Below, piece by piece: positions 41,504 through 50,671 of a DNA stretch of 64,000 bases. The notes under the pieces were generated by a model, which searched no databases, was not told the DNA's origin, and was given only the letters and a program-made list of their open reading frames with translations. Where the stretch lies: the NCBI GenBank assembly GCA_028284445.1, contig JANQRS010000066.1:36913-100912 (forward strand). The letters run 5' to 3'. The stretch's first letter is position 1. Each line of letters begins with the position of its first letter. The DNA comes from Calditrichia bacterium (GTDB lineage Bacteria > Calditrichota > Calditrichia > RBG-13-44-9 > J075). The position numbers and the translations under genes were made by a program.

Positions 41504-42646
41504 ATGATACAATTCGAATTTAATCCTTCAACAACCGTTCTCTTTGGCGAAGGCCAATTGGAACGCGTGGGTGAAAAGGTAATGGCATTGGGCGGTCGCC
41601 GTCCGCTGATTGTCACCGATCCCGGCATTGTTGCAGCCGGACATGTCGACAAGGCCTGCGCCGCCATCGAAGCGCAGGGTATTCCCGCTATCGTTTTCCA
41701 GGATGTCGAAGAAAATCCGACCACTAAGCATGTCGACAATGGCCTGCAGTTCGCCCGCTCTAAGGAAATCGATTTGATTGTCGCTCTCGGCGGCGGTAGC
41801 GCTATGGATTGCGCCAAGGGCATCAATTTCCTTTATACAAACGGCGGAAAAATGGAAGACTATTGGGGGAAGAATAAGGCCGAAAAACCGATGCTGCCCT
41901 CGATCGGCGTTCCAACAACTGCCGGTACCGGTTCCGAAGCGCAATCATTTGCTTTGATTTCCCATGCCGAAACCCATCGCAAAATGGCCTGCGGTGATAG
42001 AAAAGCCCGTTTCCATACGGTCATTCTTGATCCGCAACTGCTGGTGAGTGTGCCGGCAGATGTGGCTGCAGTAACCGGTATGGATGCCATTTCCCACGCG
42101 CTGGAAAGCTATGTGACACTGGCCCGCAACCCAGTGTCTCAAATGTATGCAGCGGAGGCCTGGCGTTTGCTCGAGCAGAATTTTGAAACGGTCCTGGCTG
42201 ATTCCGGTAATACTGCTGCCTGGGGGAATATGATGATGGGAGCGAACTTCTCAGGTATGGCCATCGAGAATTCGATGCTCGGCGCGGCTCATGCCTGTGC
42301 AAATCCGCTCACAGCCAATTACGGGACAACCCACGGCATCGCGGTAGGGATTATGCTTCCGGCGGTTATTCGCTACAATAGTGAGACAGAGGCGGAACAA
42401 TATGCTCAATTGATGAGTGTGAATGGCGAAGGGGCAACGACTGCCAATAAAGTAAATCTGCTTCTGGAACGCCTGGCGACAATCTCTGCTGCTGCAGGCA
42501 TCCCTGCTCGTTTACGCGACATCAATATTCCTGAAGATATGCTGGTGACCCTCGCGGGACAGGCTGCTGAGCAGTGGACTGGTAATTTTAACCCGCGTAA
42601 GGTGGATGCAAAAGAATTGTTGAGTATTTACCAGGCTGCGTGGTAG
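41504..42646 (+). CDS. Iron-containing alcohol dehydrogenase
   Basis: The 380-residue group III alcohol dehydrogenase starts at ATG 41504 (a TTG three codons upstream is also in frame). The NAD-binding GGGSAMDCAKG and the two metal-binding signatures are present: MDAISHALESYV and AAHACANPLTANYGTTHG with conserved histidines. VPTTAGTGSE is the family-specific loop. Members oxidise or reduce alcohols such as 1,3-propanediol, lactaldehyde or butanol. The substrate is not evident. It is flanked by repeat arrays on both sides and appears monocistronic. Confidence 0.93.
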   Translation: MIQFEFNPSTTVLFGEGQLERVGEKVMALGGRRPLIVTDPGIVAAGHVDKACAAIEAQGIPAIVFQDVEENPTTKHVDNGLQFARSKEIDLIVALGGGSAMDCAKGINFLYTNGGKMEDYWGKNKAEKPMLPSIGVPTTAGTGSEAQSFALISHAETHRKMACGDRKARFHTVILDPQLLVSVPADVAAVTGMDAISHALESYVTLARNPVSQMYAAEAWRLLEQNFETVLADSGNTAAWGNMMMGANFSGMAIENSMLGAAHACANPLTANYGTTHGIAVGIMLPAVIRYNSETEAEQYAQLMSVNGEGATTANKVNLLLERLATISAAAGIPARLRDINIPEDMLVTLAGQAAEQWTGNFNPRKVDAKELLSIYQAAW

Positions 42647-42651
42647 ATTAG

Positions 42652-42803
42652 TGAGCTCGCTGGCTCGCGGTCAGTTGGCTTCGTCAACGTCAGAGGCTTC
42701 GCCTCGTCAGCTCGTTTCACTCGCGTTCACACGGGAGCGTAGCGACCTGACGCGAACGTAGTGAGCTGACGGGCCGAAGGCCCTGACATAAGCGTAGCGA
42801 ATA
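42652..42803. repeat. GTCAG-linked mosaic hairpin cluster 5
   Basis: Stems such as GAGGCTTCGCCTC and GGGCCGAAGGCCC alternate with GTCAG/CTGACG. Plus and inverted halves face each other across ACACGGGAGCG. Confidence 0.75.
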
Positions 42804-42833
42804 TACTAACACCTAACAACGATTTTTCATACT

Positions 42834-43946
42834 ATGAAATACACATCCTTAATTCTCATCTCCCTGCTTTTGAGTCTCTGCCTTTTGGCCGAAGATCAAA
42901 ATGATAGCTGGCAAATGTTTCGCGGCGATAGCCGCCTCACCGGTGTAAGCCAAACGACACTTCCGGCAGCACCGGCTGTGCAATGGGTATTCCAGGCGAC
43001 AGATGAAATCGAATCCACTGCCGCCATCGCCAATGATGTTGTTTACATCGCATCGATCGACAGTCACTTTTATGCCATCAATCTGAAAGACGGCACCCTG
43101 AAATGGGACTTTCGCAGCAGCGATGAGATAAAATCGTCGCCAACTGTCTATAATGGACAGGTGTATTTCGGCGATGTGACCGGCGTTTTCTACGCGCTTG
43201 ATGCGGAAACCGGCAATGAAAAATGGCGCTATACAACCGAATCCGAGATTGTGTCATCGGCAAACGTATACGAAGACCAAGTCGTTTTTGGTTCCTATGA
43301 TAACTTTCTCTATTGTTTGTCGGCCACAGATGGCTCACTAAAGTGGAAGGTGGAGACAGAAGGCTATATCAATGGGTCGCCGGCCATATTTGACGGGAAG
43401 GTATCCATTGCCGGCTGTGATGGTTTTTTACGGCTGGTAGATCTTGAGACCGGCAAAGAAGTTCGGCAAATTCAACTGGGCGACTACGTGGCTGGCTGTG
43501 CAGCTGTATTTGGCAACACCGCTTATGTCGGTACTTTTGGCAACCAGGTTTTGGGCGTCAATATCGATGACGGTCAGTTAAAATGGGCTTATGAAAATGC
43601 AAAGCGTAAGTTCCCCTTTTATTCGTCACCAGCCGTTACTGAAAGTGTTGTTGTTATTGGTGGACGCGATAAGCTGATCCACGGCATTGATGCCCTCAGC
43701 GGCGAAGCGATTTGGACATTCAAAACCCGTGCCCGGGTAGATGGCTCACCGGTCATCGTTGGGGAACGGGTGTTTATGGGAGTGCGTGAAGGTATTGTCT
43801 ACGCACTCGATCTAAAAAGCGGCGAAGAGAGCTGGCGTTTTGATACCGGCGGCTCAATCATGTCCTCGCCCGCCGTGGGACAGGGAAGGTTGGTGATTGG
43901 CACCACGGACGGTATGATCTATTGCTTCGGCGAGGACGGCAGTTAG
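42834..43946 (+). CDS. PQQ-like beta-propeller protein (secreted)
   Basis: The 370-residue protein has a signal peptide (LILISLLLSLCLLAE). Seven or so blades follow with the BamB/PQQ pattern: a YxxNLKDGTLKWDF, ALDAETGNEKWRY, CLSATDGSLKWKV or GINALSGEAIWTF-type motif and alternating SSPTVYNGQVYFGD strands. Such stand-alone propellers often act as scaffolds; without the quinoprotein dehydrogenase residues it is not clearly an enzyme. It does not have the LolB/BamB context (no der or hisS neighbour), so a BamB assignment is not made. Confidence 0.85.
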   Translation: MKYTSLILISLLLSLCLLAEDQNDSWQMFRGDSRLTGVSQTTLPAAPAVQWVFQATDEIESTAAIANDVVYIASIDSHFYAINLKDGTLKWDFRSSDEIKSSPTVYNGQVYFGDVTGVFYALDAETGNEKWRYTTESEIVSSANVYEDQVVFGSYDNFLYCLSATDGSLKWKVETEGYINGSPAIFDGKVSIAGCDGFLRLVDLETGKEVRQIQLGDYVAGCAAVFGNTAYVGTFGNQVLGVNIDDGQLKWAYENAKRKFPFYSSPAVTESVVVIGGRDKLIHGIDALSGEAIWTFKTRARVDGSPVIVGERVFMGVREGIVYALDLKSGEESWRFDTGGSIMSSPAVGQGRLVIGTTDGMIYCFGEDGS

Positions 43947-44039
43947 CGTTATGTCATGAGAGAGGGGCCTGATAGAGGAGTAGTGATTCTCATTCCCGGG
44001 TAACCGGGCGATTTCAAACCCGCTGAAAGGAGGGTGAGA

Positions 44040-44369
44040 ATGTCTGAGCTTTATCACTATCGATGCTCCAGGTGCCACAAGCTCTGGGAGGTTGGATCTC
44101 CCTACTGCGAAGGTGATGCCCATTATCCATGTCCGGAGGGCGATGGATTTTGGCTGATGATTACTGCTGCTGAATATACCCGGCACTCGGTATATCACCA
44201 CATCGATCAACTGGCTCGCGCTGAATCCAGCGAGATTGTCGAGTCAATTCACTATCTACTGAATACCCTGGACGCGAAGGCGCGTCACGAAGACATCGTG
44301 GCGATCTACGCAAGATTGCGCATGATCCTGGAAAAATATCTGCACGACCAGGAGCCTGATAGGACCTGA
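44040..44369 (+). CDS. Small zinc-ribbon-like protein (109 aa)
   Basis: ATG 44040 follows AAAGGAGG. The N terminus carries a cysteine cluster (YRCSRCHKLWEVGSPYCEG then YPCPEG) that could bind zinc. The rest is helical (ESSEIVESIHYLLNTL, DIVAIYARLRMILEKYL). No family was recognised. The gene ends 15 bp before the acyl-CoA dehydrogenase-like gene, so the two are probably co-transcribed and may be functionally linked, for instance as a regulator or accessory factor of the enzyme. Confidence 0.6.
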   Translation: MSELYHYRCSRCHKLWEVGSPYCEGDAHYPCPEGDGFWLMITAAEYTRHSVYHHIDQLARAESSEIVESIHYLLNTLDAKARHEDIVAIYARLRMILEKYLHDQEPDRT

Positions 44370-44384
44370 TCACAAGGAGAGTCT

Positions 44385-46706
44385 ATGTCAAAGTTCCCGG
44401 AAATGCCTGAAATCGACAATGGTTTGCTGGCACTGTTGCCAATGCTCTATATTGGCTGGGCGGATGGATTGTTGACGCCGACAGAGGCTGTAAAAATTCG
44501 CGAACGCCTCGAAAAAGAGAGCTGGATGACGGCGGCAGAAAAAGCCAGAATGGCTGAGTGGCTAAATCCACGGAAGCCACCCGGGGAAGCGGATTTGAGG
44601 GCCTGGTTGCAGGTGATTCGTGCCGCCGGGAAACAGATTCCAGCCGCAGCGCGGCAATCGCTGGCCAATCTCGGGGTAGAGATGGCGCGAATTGGACTTG
44701 AAGATCAGACTGCCCCGTGCATATCACCGGAAGCCTGTGCCGCGCTTGCCGAAATAGAGGAAGCGCTTGGCGTTATTGGGCATGAGGCGGCGACGGAGCT
44801 GCTGATCGATCCGGAGCTGCCGCGTCCGCAATCGGTCTTTGAGGAGCCGGAGGCGACATTTGACGTGGCAAAAATGACCGATTTACTCGACGGACCTTAC
44901 CTTGATTTACGCCGCAAAGTTCGTCGCTTCCTAACCGATCCTGCGTTTAGGCATGAATACGGACTTGATAAAGATACCTATCGTGAAAAAATCCTGAAAT
45001 GGTGCCGGGAAGTTGCCCGGCAAGGGTGGGGAGCACTTTCTTTTCCTAAGGCATATGGTGGTGCAGACGATCTCGCCGGATTTATTGCCGTTTTCGAAAA
45101 CCTGGCATTTCACGATCAGAGCCTGGTTGTGAAATTTGGTGTTCAGTTTGGACTCTTCGGCGGCAGTATTCTCAATTTAGGCAACGAACAGCATCATGAA
45201 AAATATCTGACCGGTGCAGGCGACCTTACGCTTCCCGGATGTTTTGCGATGACCGAAACCGGGCACGGATCCAATGTCCGTGATATTGAAACCACGGCAG
45301 AATACGATGCATCCACGCAGGAATTTGTTATTCATACCCCCAATCGGCAAGCGTGGAAAGACTATATCGGCAACGCTGCCTGTCATGGTCAGCTGGCGAC
45401 GGTGTTTGCTCAATTAATAGTTGCCGGCGAGCGTCATGGCGTGCATGCATTGCTGGTGCCCATACGTGATTCTCACGGCAATACCCTGCCCGGTGTCAGC
45501 ATTGAGGATTGTGGCGAGAAGCTCGGCTTGAACGGAGTCGATAACGGACGGCTGGCATTTGATCAGGTCCGTATACCGCGTGAGAACCTGCTCAATCGCT
45601 TTGGGGATGTGACCGAGGCTGGTGAATATGCCAGTTCAATTGCCAGTTCGTCCCGGCGCTTCTTCACGATGCTTGGTACCCTGGTAGGCGGTCGCATCAG
45701 TGTGTCGGCGGCCTCTACCAGCGCTGCGAAAACCGCACTGACCATTGCTGTGCGCTATGCTTTTCGTCGCCATCAGTTCGGCCCTGCCGGACAGCCGGAG
45801 CAACTGATTATTGACTATCCGACCCATCAGAAACGGCTCTTTCCGTTGCTGGCCAATGCCTATGCTTACGACTTCGCACAGAAATACCTGGTTGAGCGAT
45901 ACAAAGCGCGCACGGAAGAAGATTCTCATGAGGTAGAATTTCTCGCAGCCGGCATTAAGGCCATGAGCACCTGGAATTGCACGCATACCATTCAAACTTG
46001 CCGTGAAGCATGCGGGGGCAAGGGCTATTTGGCAGAAAATCGCTTTGCTGCATTGAAGGCCGATACGGACATCTTCACAACTTTTGAGGGCGATAATACG
46101 GTGCTCTTGCAGTTGACCGCCAAGGGCCTGCTAACTCAATTCCGGCATCGCTTCAGCGAGATGAATTTCTTTGGTATTGTCAAGTATGCCGGTCAACAGG
46201 CGGCTACCGCCATCACCGAGTTGAATCCACTGATTACCCGAATGGCCGATAGTGAGCACCTTCGTGATCCGGAATTCCACTTGGCTGCCTTCCGTTATCG
46301 CGAGGACCATCTCCTGGTAACTGCTGCCAAACGCCTCAAAAAACGGATTGATAGGGGGCAGGATAGCTATCAGGCCTTCCTGGAATGCCAGCTTCACCTG
46401 GTGAACCTGGCCAAGGCCTACGTGGAGCGTGTTGTATTGGAGCAGTTCCATGCACGAATTACCGAGAACGATGATCCCGGACTGGAATCAGTATTGAACC
46501 GCCTCTGCGCACTCTACGCCCTGAGTCGTGTTGAAGCTGACAAAGGCTGGTTTCTCGAACATAATTATATAGAAGGCAATAAGGCCAAGGCCATTCGTAA
46601 GGAAGTGAGCAGTCTCTGTCTCGAGTTGAGGAATGACAGCCTGCATCTGGTCAATGCCTTTGATATCCCTGATGCCTGCGTTGGCGCACCGATAGCGGTT
46701 GAGTAG
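44385..46706 (+). CDS. Acyl-CoA dehydrogenase/oxidase-like flavoenzyme with N-terminal extension
   Basis: The 773-residue protein has an acyl-CoA dehydrogenase/oxidase core from about residue 165, with the FAD-binding CFAMTETGHGSN motif, GEKLGLNGVDNGRLAFDQVRIP, and the catalytic glutamate in TTFEGDNTVLLQL. The EGDN variant is typical of acyl-CoA oxidases. ACGGKGYLAENR lies close to it, and a long C-terminal helical part suits oxidases. Ahead of this are about 150 extra residues of helices (LPMLYIGWADGLLTPTEA, KARMAEWLNPRKPPG). These resemble TerB-like domains by eye. It would catalyse the first step of beta-oxidation; whether it uses ETF or oxygen is not certain. Confidence 0.85.
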   Translation: MSKFPEMPEIDNGLLALLPMLYIGWADGLLTPTEAVKIRERLEKESWMTAAEKARMAEWLNPRKPPGEADLRAWLQVIRAAGKQIPAAARQSLANLGVEMARIGLEDQTAPCISPEACAALAEIEEALGVIGHEAATELLIDPELPRPQSVFEEPEATFDVAKMTDLLDGPYLDLRRKVRRFLTDPAFRHEYGLDKDTYREKILKWCREVARQGWGALSFPKAYGGADDLAGFIAVFENLAFHDQSLVVKFGVQFGLFGGSILNLGNEQHHEKYLTGAGDLTLPGCFAMTETGHGSNVRDIETTAEYDASTQEFVIHTPNRQAWKDYIGNAACHGQLATVFAQLIVAGERHGVHALLVPIRDSHGNTLPGVSIEDCGEKLGLNGVDNGRLAFDQVRIPRENLLNRFGDVTEAGEYASSIASSSRRFFTMLGTLVGGRISVSAASTSAAKTALTIAVRYAFRRHQFGPAGQPEQLIIDYPTHQKRLFPLLANAYAYDFAQKYLVERYKARTEEDSHEVEFLAAGIKAMSTWNCTHTIQTCREACGGKGYLAENRFAALKADTDIFTTFEGDNTVLLQLTAKGLLTQFRHRFSEMNFFGIVKYAGQQAATAITELNPLITRMADSEHLRDPEFHLAAFRYREDHLLVTAAKRLKKRIDRGQDSYQAFLECQLHLVNLAKAYVERVVLEQFHARITENDDPGLESVLNRLCALYALSRVEADKGWFLEHNYIEGNKAKAIRKEVSSLCLELRNDSLHLVNAFDIPDACVGAPIAVE

Positions 46707-47034
46707 GAGATAGGTGGCAGGTGTCAGTTGACAGTTGAGAGATGCCGATAAATCTTGATGATTTCGACACATCCCCCTAAGCCCCCTTCGAAGGGGATTT
46801 AGGGGGATGTGCCTATCAACTCACACCTAACACCTATTAAGTCTCACCTCTCAACTCTTCCCCTCACAAAGATTTTCGAAACTTTTGTTTCCGGAATTCC
46901 GTTTCTGTTCGAAATGGGGGAAACGGATTGCGCCGGACGGAGCAAGGGTAAATCTTGTACGCCCCACATCTCAGCAAAGTTCCTGCCTGCTAATATCCTA
47001 TCATTAATCGCAATATTTAAGACGGAGCGGACCA
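46707..47034. other. 328-bp intergenic region
   Basis: It contains a palindrome copy (46769-46810) and a run of AACACCTA-like short repeats (about 46813-46860). No gene was recognised. Confidence 0.5.
46769..46810. repeat. 42-bp palindrome, copy 4
   Basis: Arms ACATCCCCCT / AGGGGGATGT surround a CCCCTTCGAAGGGG core, with a 2-bp shorter spacer than most copies. Confidence 0.9.
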
Positions 47035-48351
47035 ATGAAGAAAAAAATTCTGATCCTGTTAGGCGTTGTTGCTGTTGCTGCAGCGGCCTGGTTTTTCATG
47101 CAGGGAGAGAATGAGGGAGATGGTAGTGTTGCAGTTGAAACGGCGATGGTAGCCAAAGACAAGATCGTTCAGACTGTAAACGCCACCGGACGTATTCAGC
47201 CAAAGACTCAGGTCAAGATTAGTGCGGATATCAGCGCCAAAATCATCAGCATTCATATCAAAGAAGGCGATTGGGTAGAAAAAGGCGACCTCTTGCTCAA
47301 ACTGGATGGCGAACGCTATCGCGCTGCGGTGGAGGGTGCGACGGCAAATCTGCGATCTTTTGAAGCCAATGCCAAGCTTGCCAAGGCCAATCTGAACAAA
47401 GCTGAAAAGGATTATCAGCGTACGCGGGAACTGCACGCGCGGAAGTTGGAATCTCAAGCGACGCTCGATGCCATGTTCGCTGCGCTTGAGGTTGAAAAAG
47501 CGCGCTATGAATCTGCCCTTGACCAGGTTGAGCAAACCCGCGGCGTGTTAAAGCAAGCCCAGGATGATTTGTCAAAGACCATTATATACGCGCCGATGCC
47601 CGGCACCATCAGCGAGTTGAACAAGGAAGCCGGAGAGATTGCCCTCGGTAGCCAATTCCAGGAAGATGTCATTATGGTGGTTTCCGATCTTGATGGTATG
47701 GAAGCCCTGGTAGATGTCGATGAAAACGACATCGTTTCGATCTCCCTGGCCGATTCCGCTCGAATCGAAGTGGATGCTTTTCCCGGACAGGTCTTCACGG
47801 GCACGGTTAGTGAAATTGCAAATAGCGCCAAAGTTTCCGGTATGGGATCAGCAGATCAAAAAACTGAATTTGAGGTGAAAGTTGCAATCGCCGGGAATCG
47901 CAATAGCGGTTCAGCCGGGATTGTCAACGTTTCCAATGATGAAGTGCGTAAAGTGAAGAGCAGCGGCTCCTTACGTCCGGGAATGACTGCCAGCAGCGAT
48001 ATTGTTACCGAAGTTCGTGAATCTGCACTCTGCGTGCCACTGCAGTCGGTTGCAGTCCGCACGGTTGATGAGCTTCAGAGCGCCGGTGATGAAGAAGAGT
48101 ACGATATGGAGTATGAGCCGGATGGCGACGGTTTCGTCGAAGTGGTATTTGTTGTGAACGACGGGAAGGTACTGGCGCGTCAGGTAACCACCGGTATTCA
48201 AAGCGACACGCATATTGAAATCCTGGCCGGACTTAGCGAAGATGATGAAATCGTCATCGGCAATTATCGTGCAATCAGCAAAGACTTGCAAAACGGCACT
48301 GCCGTCACGGTCAGCAATAAGTCTGAGGAAGAGGATATTGCCAGCAGATAA
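47035..48351 (+). CDS. macA: MacA-like periplasmic adaptor (HlyD/RND family)
   Basis: The 438-residue membrane-fusion protein has one N-terminal helix (ILILLGVVAVAAAAWFF), a biotinyl-lipoyl-like hairpin (TGRIQPKTQVKISADISAK, IKEGDWVEKGDLLLKLD), a long coiled coil (about 95-175) and the barrel and membrane-proximal domains (TIIYAPMPGTISEL, VAEIANSAK). It links an inner-membrane ABC exporter to an outer-membrane channel. The ABC ATPase and two FtsX-type permeases follow in the same direction. An acidic insertion (DEEEYDMEYEPDGDG) precedes the last strand. The exported substrate (drug, peptide or lipoprotein) is unknown, and no TolC-like gene is in the window. Confidence 0.88.
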   Translation: MKKKILILLGVVAVAAAAWFFMQGENEGDGSVAVETAMVAKDKIVQTVNATGRIQPKTQVKISADISAKIISIHIKEGDWVEKGDLLLKLDGERYRAAVEGATANLRSFEANAKLAKANLNKAEKDYQRTRELHARKLESQATLDAMFAALEVEKARYESALDQVEQTRGVLKQAQDDLSKTIIYAPMPGTISELNKEAGEIALGSQFQEDVIMVVSDLDGMEALVDVDENDIVSISLADSARIEVDAFPGQVFTGTVSEIANSAKVSGMGSADQKTEFEVKVAIAGNRNSGSAGIVNVSNDEVRKVKSSGSLRPGMTASSDIVTEVRESALCVPLQSVAVRTVDELQSAGDEEEYDMEYEPDGDGFVEVVFVVNDGKVLARQVTTGIQSDTHIEILAGLSEDDEIVIGNYRAISKDLQNGTAVTVSNKSEEEDIASR

Positions 48352-48366
48352 TGATGGAATGATGTC

Positions 48367-48410
48367 ACATCCCCCTAAATCCCCATTCGAATGGGGACAC
48401 AGGGGGATGT
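48367..48410. repeat. 44-bp palindrome, copy 5
   Basis: Arms ACATCCCCCT / AGGGGGATGT surround CCCCATTCGAATGGGG, in the 153-bp gap between the adaptor and ATPase genes of the export system. The inner stem carries compensating A/T changes. A relic of the ATGGAATG octamer array precedes it. Confidence 0.9.
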
Positions 48411-48504
48411 AACCCAACACTCCAGCATTCCAAATCAAGAACACTCGGAACCGAGTTGTTGGCAGCTATCCTTTGTAACACTCAAAACTGTTTAGGACGA
48501 CCCC

Positions 48505-49182
48505 ATGGCATTGGAAGTAACTAACATTGTAAAAACATATGAAATGGCCAGTGAAGTGGTGCGGGCGCTTGGCGGCGTATCTCTATCCATTGAAGATGGC
48601 GAATATCTGGCGATTATGGGGCCCTCCGGCTCCGGAAAATCGACCATGATGAATGTGCTGGGCTGTCTTGACACGCCCACTGAAGGCGACTACGTGCTCG
48701 ATGGCGAAACCGTTAGTAACCTGAATGATGACCAGTTAGCAGATATTCGCAGCCAGAAAATTGGTTTTGTATTTCAGACATTTAACCTGATTCCCCGCTC
48801 GGATGTCTTCCATAATGTCGAGTTGCCGCTGGTCTACAATGGCGTGCCTGCGAGTGAACGCCGCAAGCGGGCTGAAGCAGCGATTGAGCGGGTTGGACTG
48901 GGTGATCGCATGCATCATAAGCCCAACGAGTTGTCCGGTGGACAGCGGCAGCGGGTGGCGATAGCGAGAGCGTTGGTCAATAACCCGGCGATCATCCTGG
49001 CTGACGAACCGACCGGTAATCTCGATAGCAAAACCGGCGCTGAAATCATGGCAATTTTTGATCAGCTTAATGCCGCTGGTAACACAATTATCCTGGTAAC
49101 ACACGAGGATGAAATAGCCAAACATACCAGACGCGTCGTCCGCTTGCGCGACGGCCTTGTCGAAAGTGACTATATCCAATAG
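48505..49182 (+). CDS. MacB/LolD-type ABC transporter ATP-binding protein
   Basis: The 225-residue ATPase has the Walker A GPSGSGKST, signature LSGGQRQRVAIARAL and Walker B IILADEPTGNLDS with the D-loop following, and the H-loop in LVTHEDE. It matches the LolD/MacB/FtsE-type clade, which energises conformational pumping across the periplasm rather than conventional import. It is followed after 8 bp by an FtsX-type permease and then, beyond a repeat array, by a second permease. The separate ATPase differs from E. coli MacB, where ATPase and permease are fused. Confidence 0.95.
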   Translation: MALEVTNIVKTYEMASEVVRALGGVSLSIEDGEYLAIMGPSGSGKSTMMNVLGCLDTPTEGDYVLDGETVSNLNDDQLADIRSQKIGFVFQTFNLIPRSDVFHNVELPLVYNGVPASERRKRAEAAIERVGLGDRMHHKPNELSGGQRQRVAIARALVNNPAIILADEPTGNLDSKTGAEIMAIFDQLNAAGNTIILVTHEDEIAKHTRRVVRLRDGLVESDYIQ

Positions 49183-49190
49183 GAAGGCCC

Positions 49191-50426
49191 ATGAAATTTT
49201 TGTCCGGTGTTTACGAATCTTTACGAATTGCCGTTGATGCCCTGCGCGCCAACAAAATACGGGGCACGCTGACCACGCTCGGTATTATCATTGGCATTGT
49301 CGCAGTTAGTTTGATGATGACCGCTGCCAATGGTCTGGAAAATGACTTTAAGGAGAGCATCTCTGCTATCGGCACCAACGTGCTCTATGTTTCGCGGACA
49401 CCCTGGATTGTTCACGGAAATTGGTTTGAATTTCGCAATCGCCGCAATCTACAGCTCAAGGAAGCGGAAAAGCTGGAAGCGCGTCTCGATGATGCTTTGG
49501 CTGTGAATCCCACCACCGGAACCCGAAAGAATATCAAGTTTCGCTCCACGGTGATGGAAGATGTGCGCATCATTGGCACTACCGATAAATACATTCAGGT
49601 ATCCAGCGGGGTGCCGGAATTTGGGCGCTTCATTATGGCCTCTGAAGTTCAGTATAAGAAACGAGTTTGTGTGATCGGTCCGGAAATCCGGGAGCGGCTC
49701 TTTAAGGACGTTGATCCAATCAATAAGAAAATGAAGATCGGTCGTTTCCACTATCGCGTTGTGGGCATAATGGAAAAGCAAGGTGGTGCCGGTTTCTTCG
49801 GCGGTCCCAATTTTGATAATCAGATCTATGTCCCGATTACTGCCTTTATGGCAAATTTTGGCGGCACCAATCGCAATTTTGACATTGCCGTCAAGGCCCG
49901 CGACAATGTGGATCTCAGTGACCTCGAATATGCAATCATTGGGGAAATGCGAAAGATCCGCAAGCTGAAACCGGTGGAAAAAGATGATTTTTCTATCAAC
50001 CAGATGGATACCATTCTTGATGCCTATAACAACGTGATGGGCGTGATTGTGATGATTGGTCTGGTTATTACCGGCGTGTCCCTGTTTGTCGGCGGGATTG
50101 GCGTCATGAACATCATGTTCGTTTCGGTGACTGAGCGAACCCGCGAAATTGGCATCCGCAAGGCGATAGGCGCGCGTCGCCGAACCATCCTGATTCAATT
50201 CCTCTTTGAAGCAGCCCTGATATGTTTGCTTGGCGGTGCCATCGGTTTGCTATTCGCATACGGGCTGACCGAAGTGATTAATCGCTTCGTTTTGCCGGCC
50301 AGCATCAGTATACCGATCATTTTCCTGGCGCTGGTGGTTTCCGCAGCAGTCGGCATGATCGCCGGCATCATTCCGGCATTCCGTGCATCGCGCTTAAATC
50401 CAATTGAGGCCTTGAGATACGAATAA
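49191..50426 (+). CDS. MacB-like ABC transporter permease 1
   Basis: The 411-residue protein has the MacB/FtsX layout: an N-terminal helix (NKIRGTLTTLGIIIGIVAVSLMM), a large periplasmic domain (about 45-280) and three C-terminal helices with the conserved FtsX core (GVSLFVGGIGVMNIMFVSVTERTREIGIRKAIGA). It would form a homodimer or pair with permease 2 and be driven by the ATPase 8 bp upstream. It ends with LNPIEALRYE, exactly as permease 2 does (LDPIEALRYE). Confidence 0.93.
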   Translation: MKFLSGVYESLRIAVDALRANKIRGTLTTLGIIIGIVAVSLMMTAANGLENDFKESISAIGTNVLYVSRTPWIVHGNWFEFRNRRNLQLKEAEKLEARLDDALAVNPTTGTRKNIKFRSTVMEDVRIIGTTDKYIQVSSGVPEFGRFIMASEVQYKKRVCVIGPEIRERLFKDVDPINKKMKIGRFHYRVVGIMEKQGGAGFFGGPNFDNQIYVPITAFMANFGGTNRNFDIAVKARDNVDLSDLEYAIIGEMRKIRKLKPVEKDDFSINQMDTILDAYNNVMGVIVMIGLVITGVSLFVGGIGVMNIMFVSVTERTREIGIRKAIGARRRTILIQFLFEAALICLLGGAIGLLFAYGLTEVINRFVLPASISIPIIFLALVVSAAVGMIAGIIPAFRASRLNPIEALRYE

Positions 50427-50436
50427 ATAGTAAGGC

Positions 50437-50495
50437 CTTGAAGATTGAAGCATTGAAGATTGAAGCATTGAAGATTGAAAATTGAAGCATTGAAC
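50437..50495. repeat. 15-bp tandem repeat (ATTGAAGATTGAAGC), about four units
   Basis: The array lies between the two permease genes of one export system, starting about 10 bp after the stop of permease 1. Units are 7+8 bp composites of the same TTGAAG word seen near 22138, 26008 and 28198. Confidence 0.85.
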
Positions 50496-50671
50496 AGGTA
50501 GGCGGTTGGCAGTCGGCGGGAAGACAAAGTTACGATTGAAGAAAATTGCATTTGATCGACAAATCAACACGCTTTGACGATTCAACGTTTTGACGCCCAG
50601 ACGCTTTATGGTTCCAACTAACACCAAGCAACTAACAACGATCAACCATTTTTGCCATTCCCGGAGTCTTT

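Noticed and set aside
42834..43946. BamB assignment for the PQQ-propeller protein
   Set aside because: The fold fits, but no Bam or der context and no lipobox is visible; a generic propeller call is safer.
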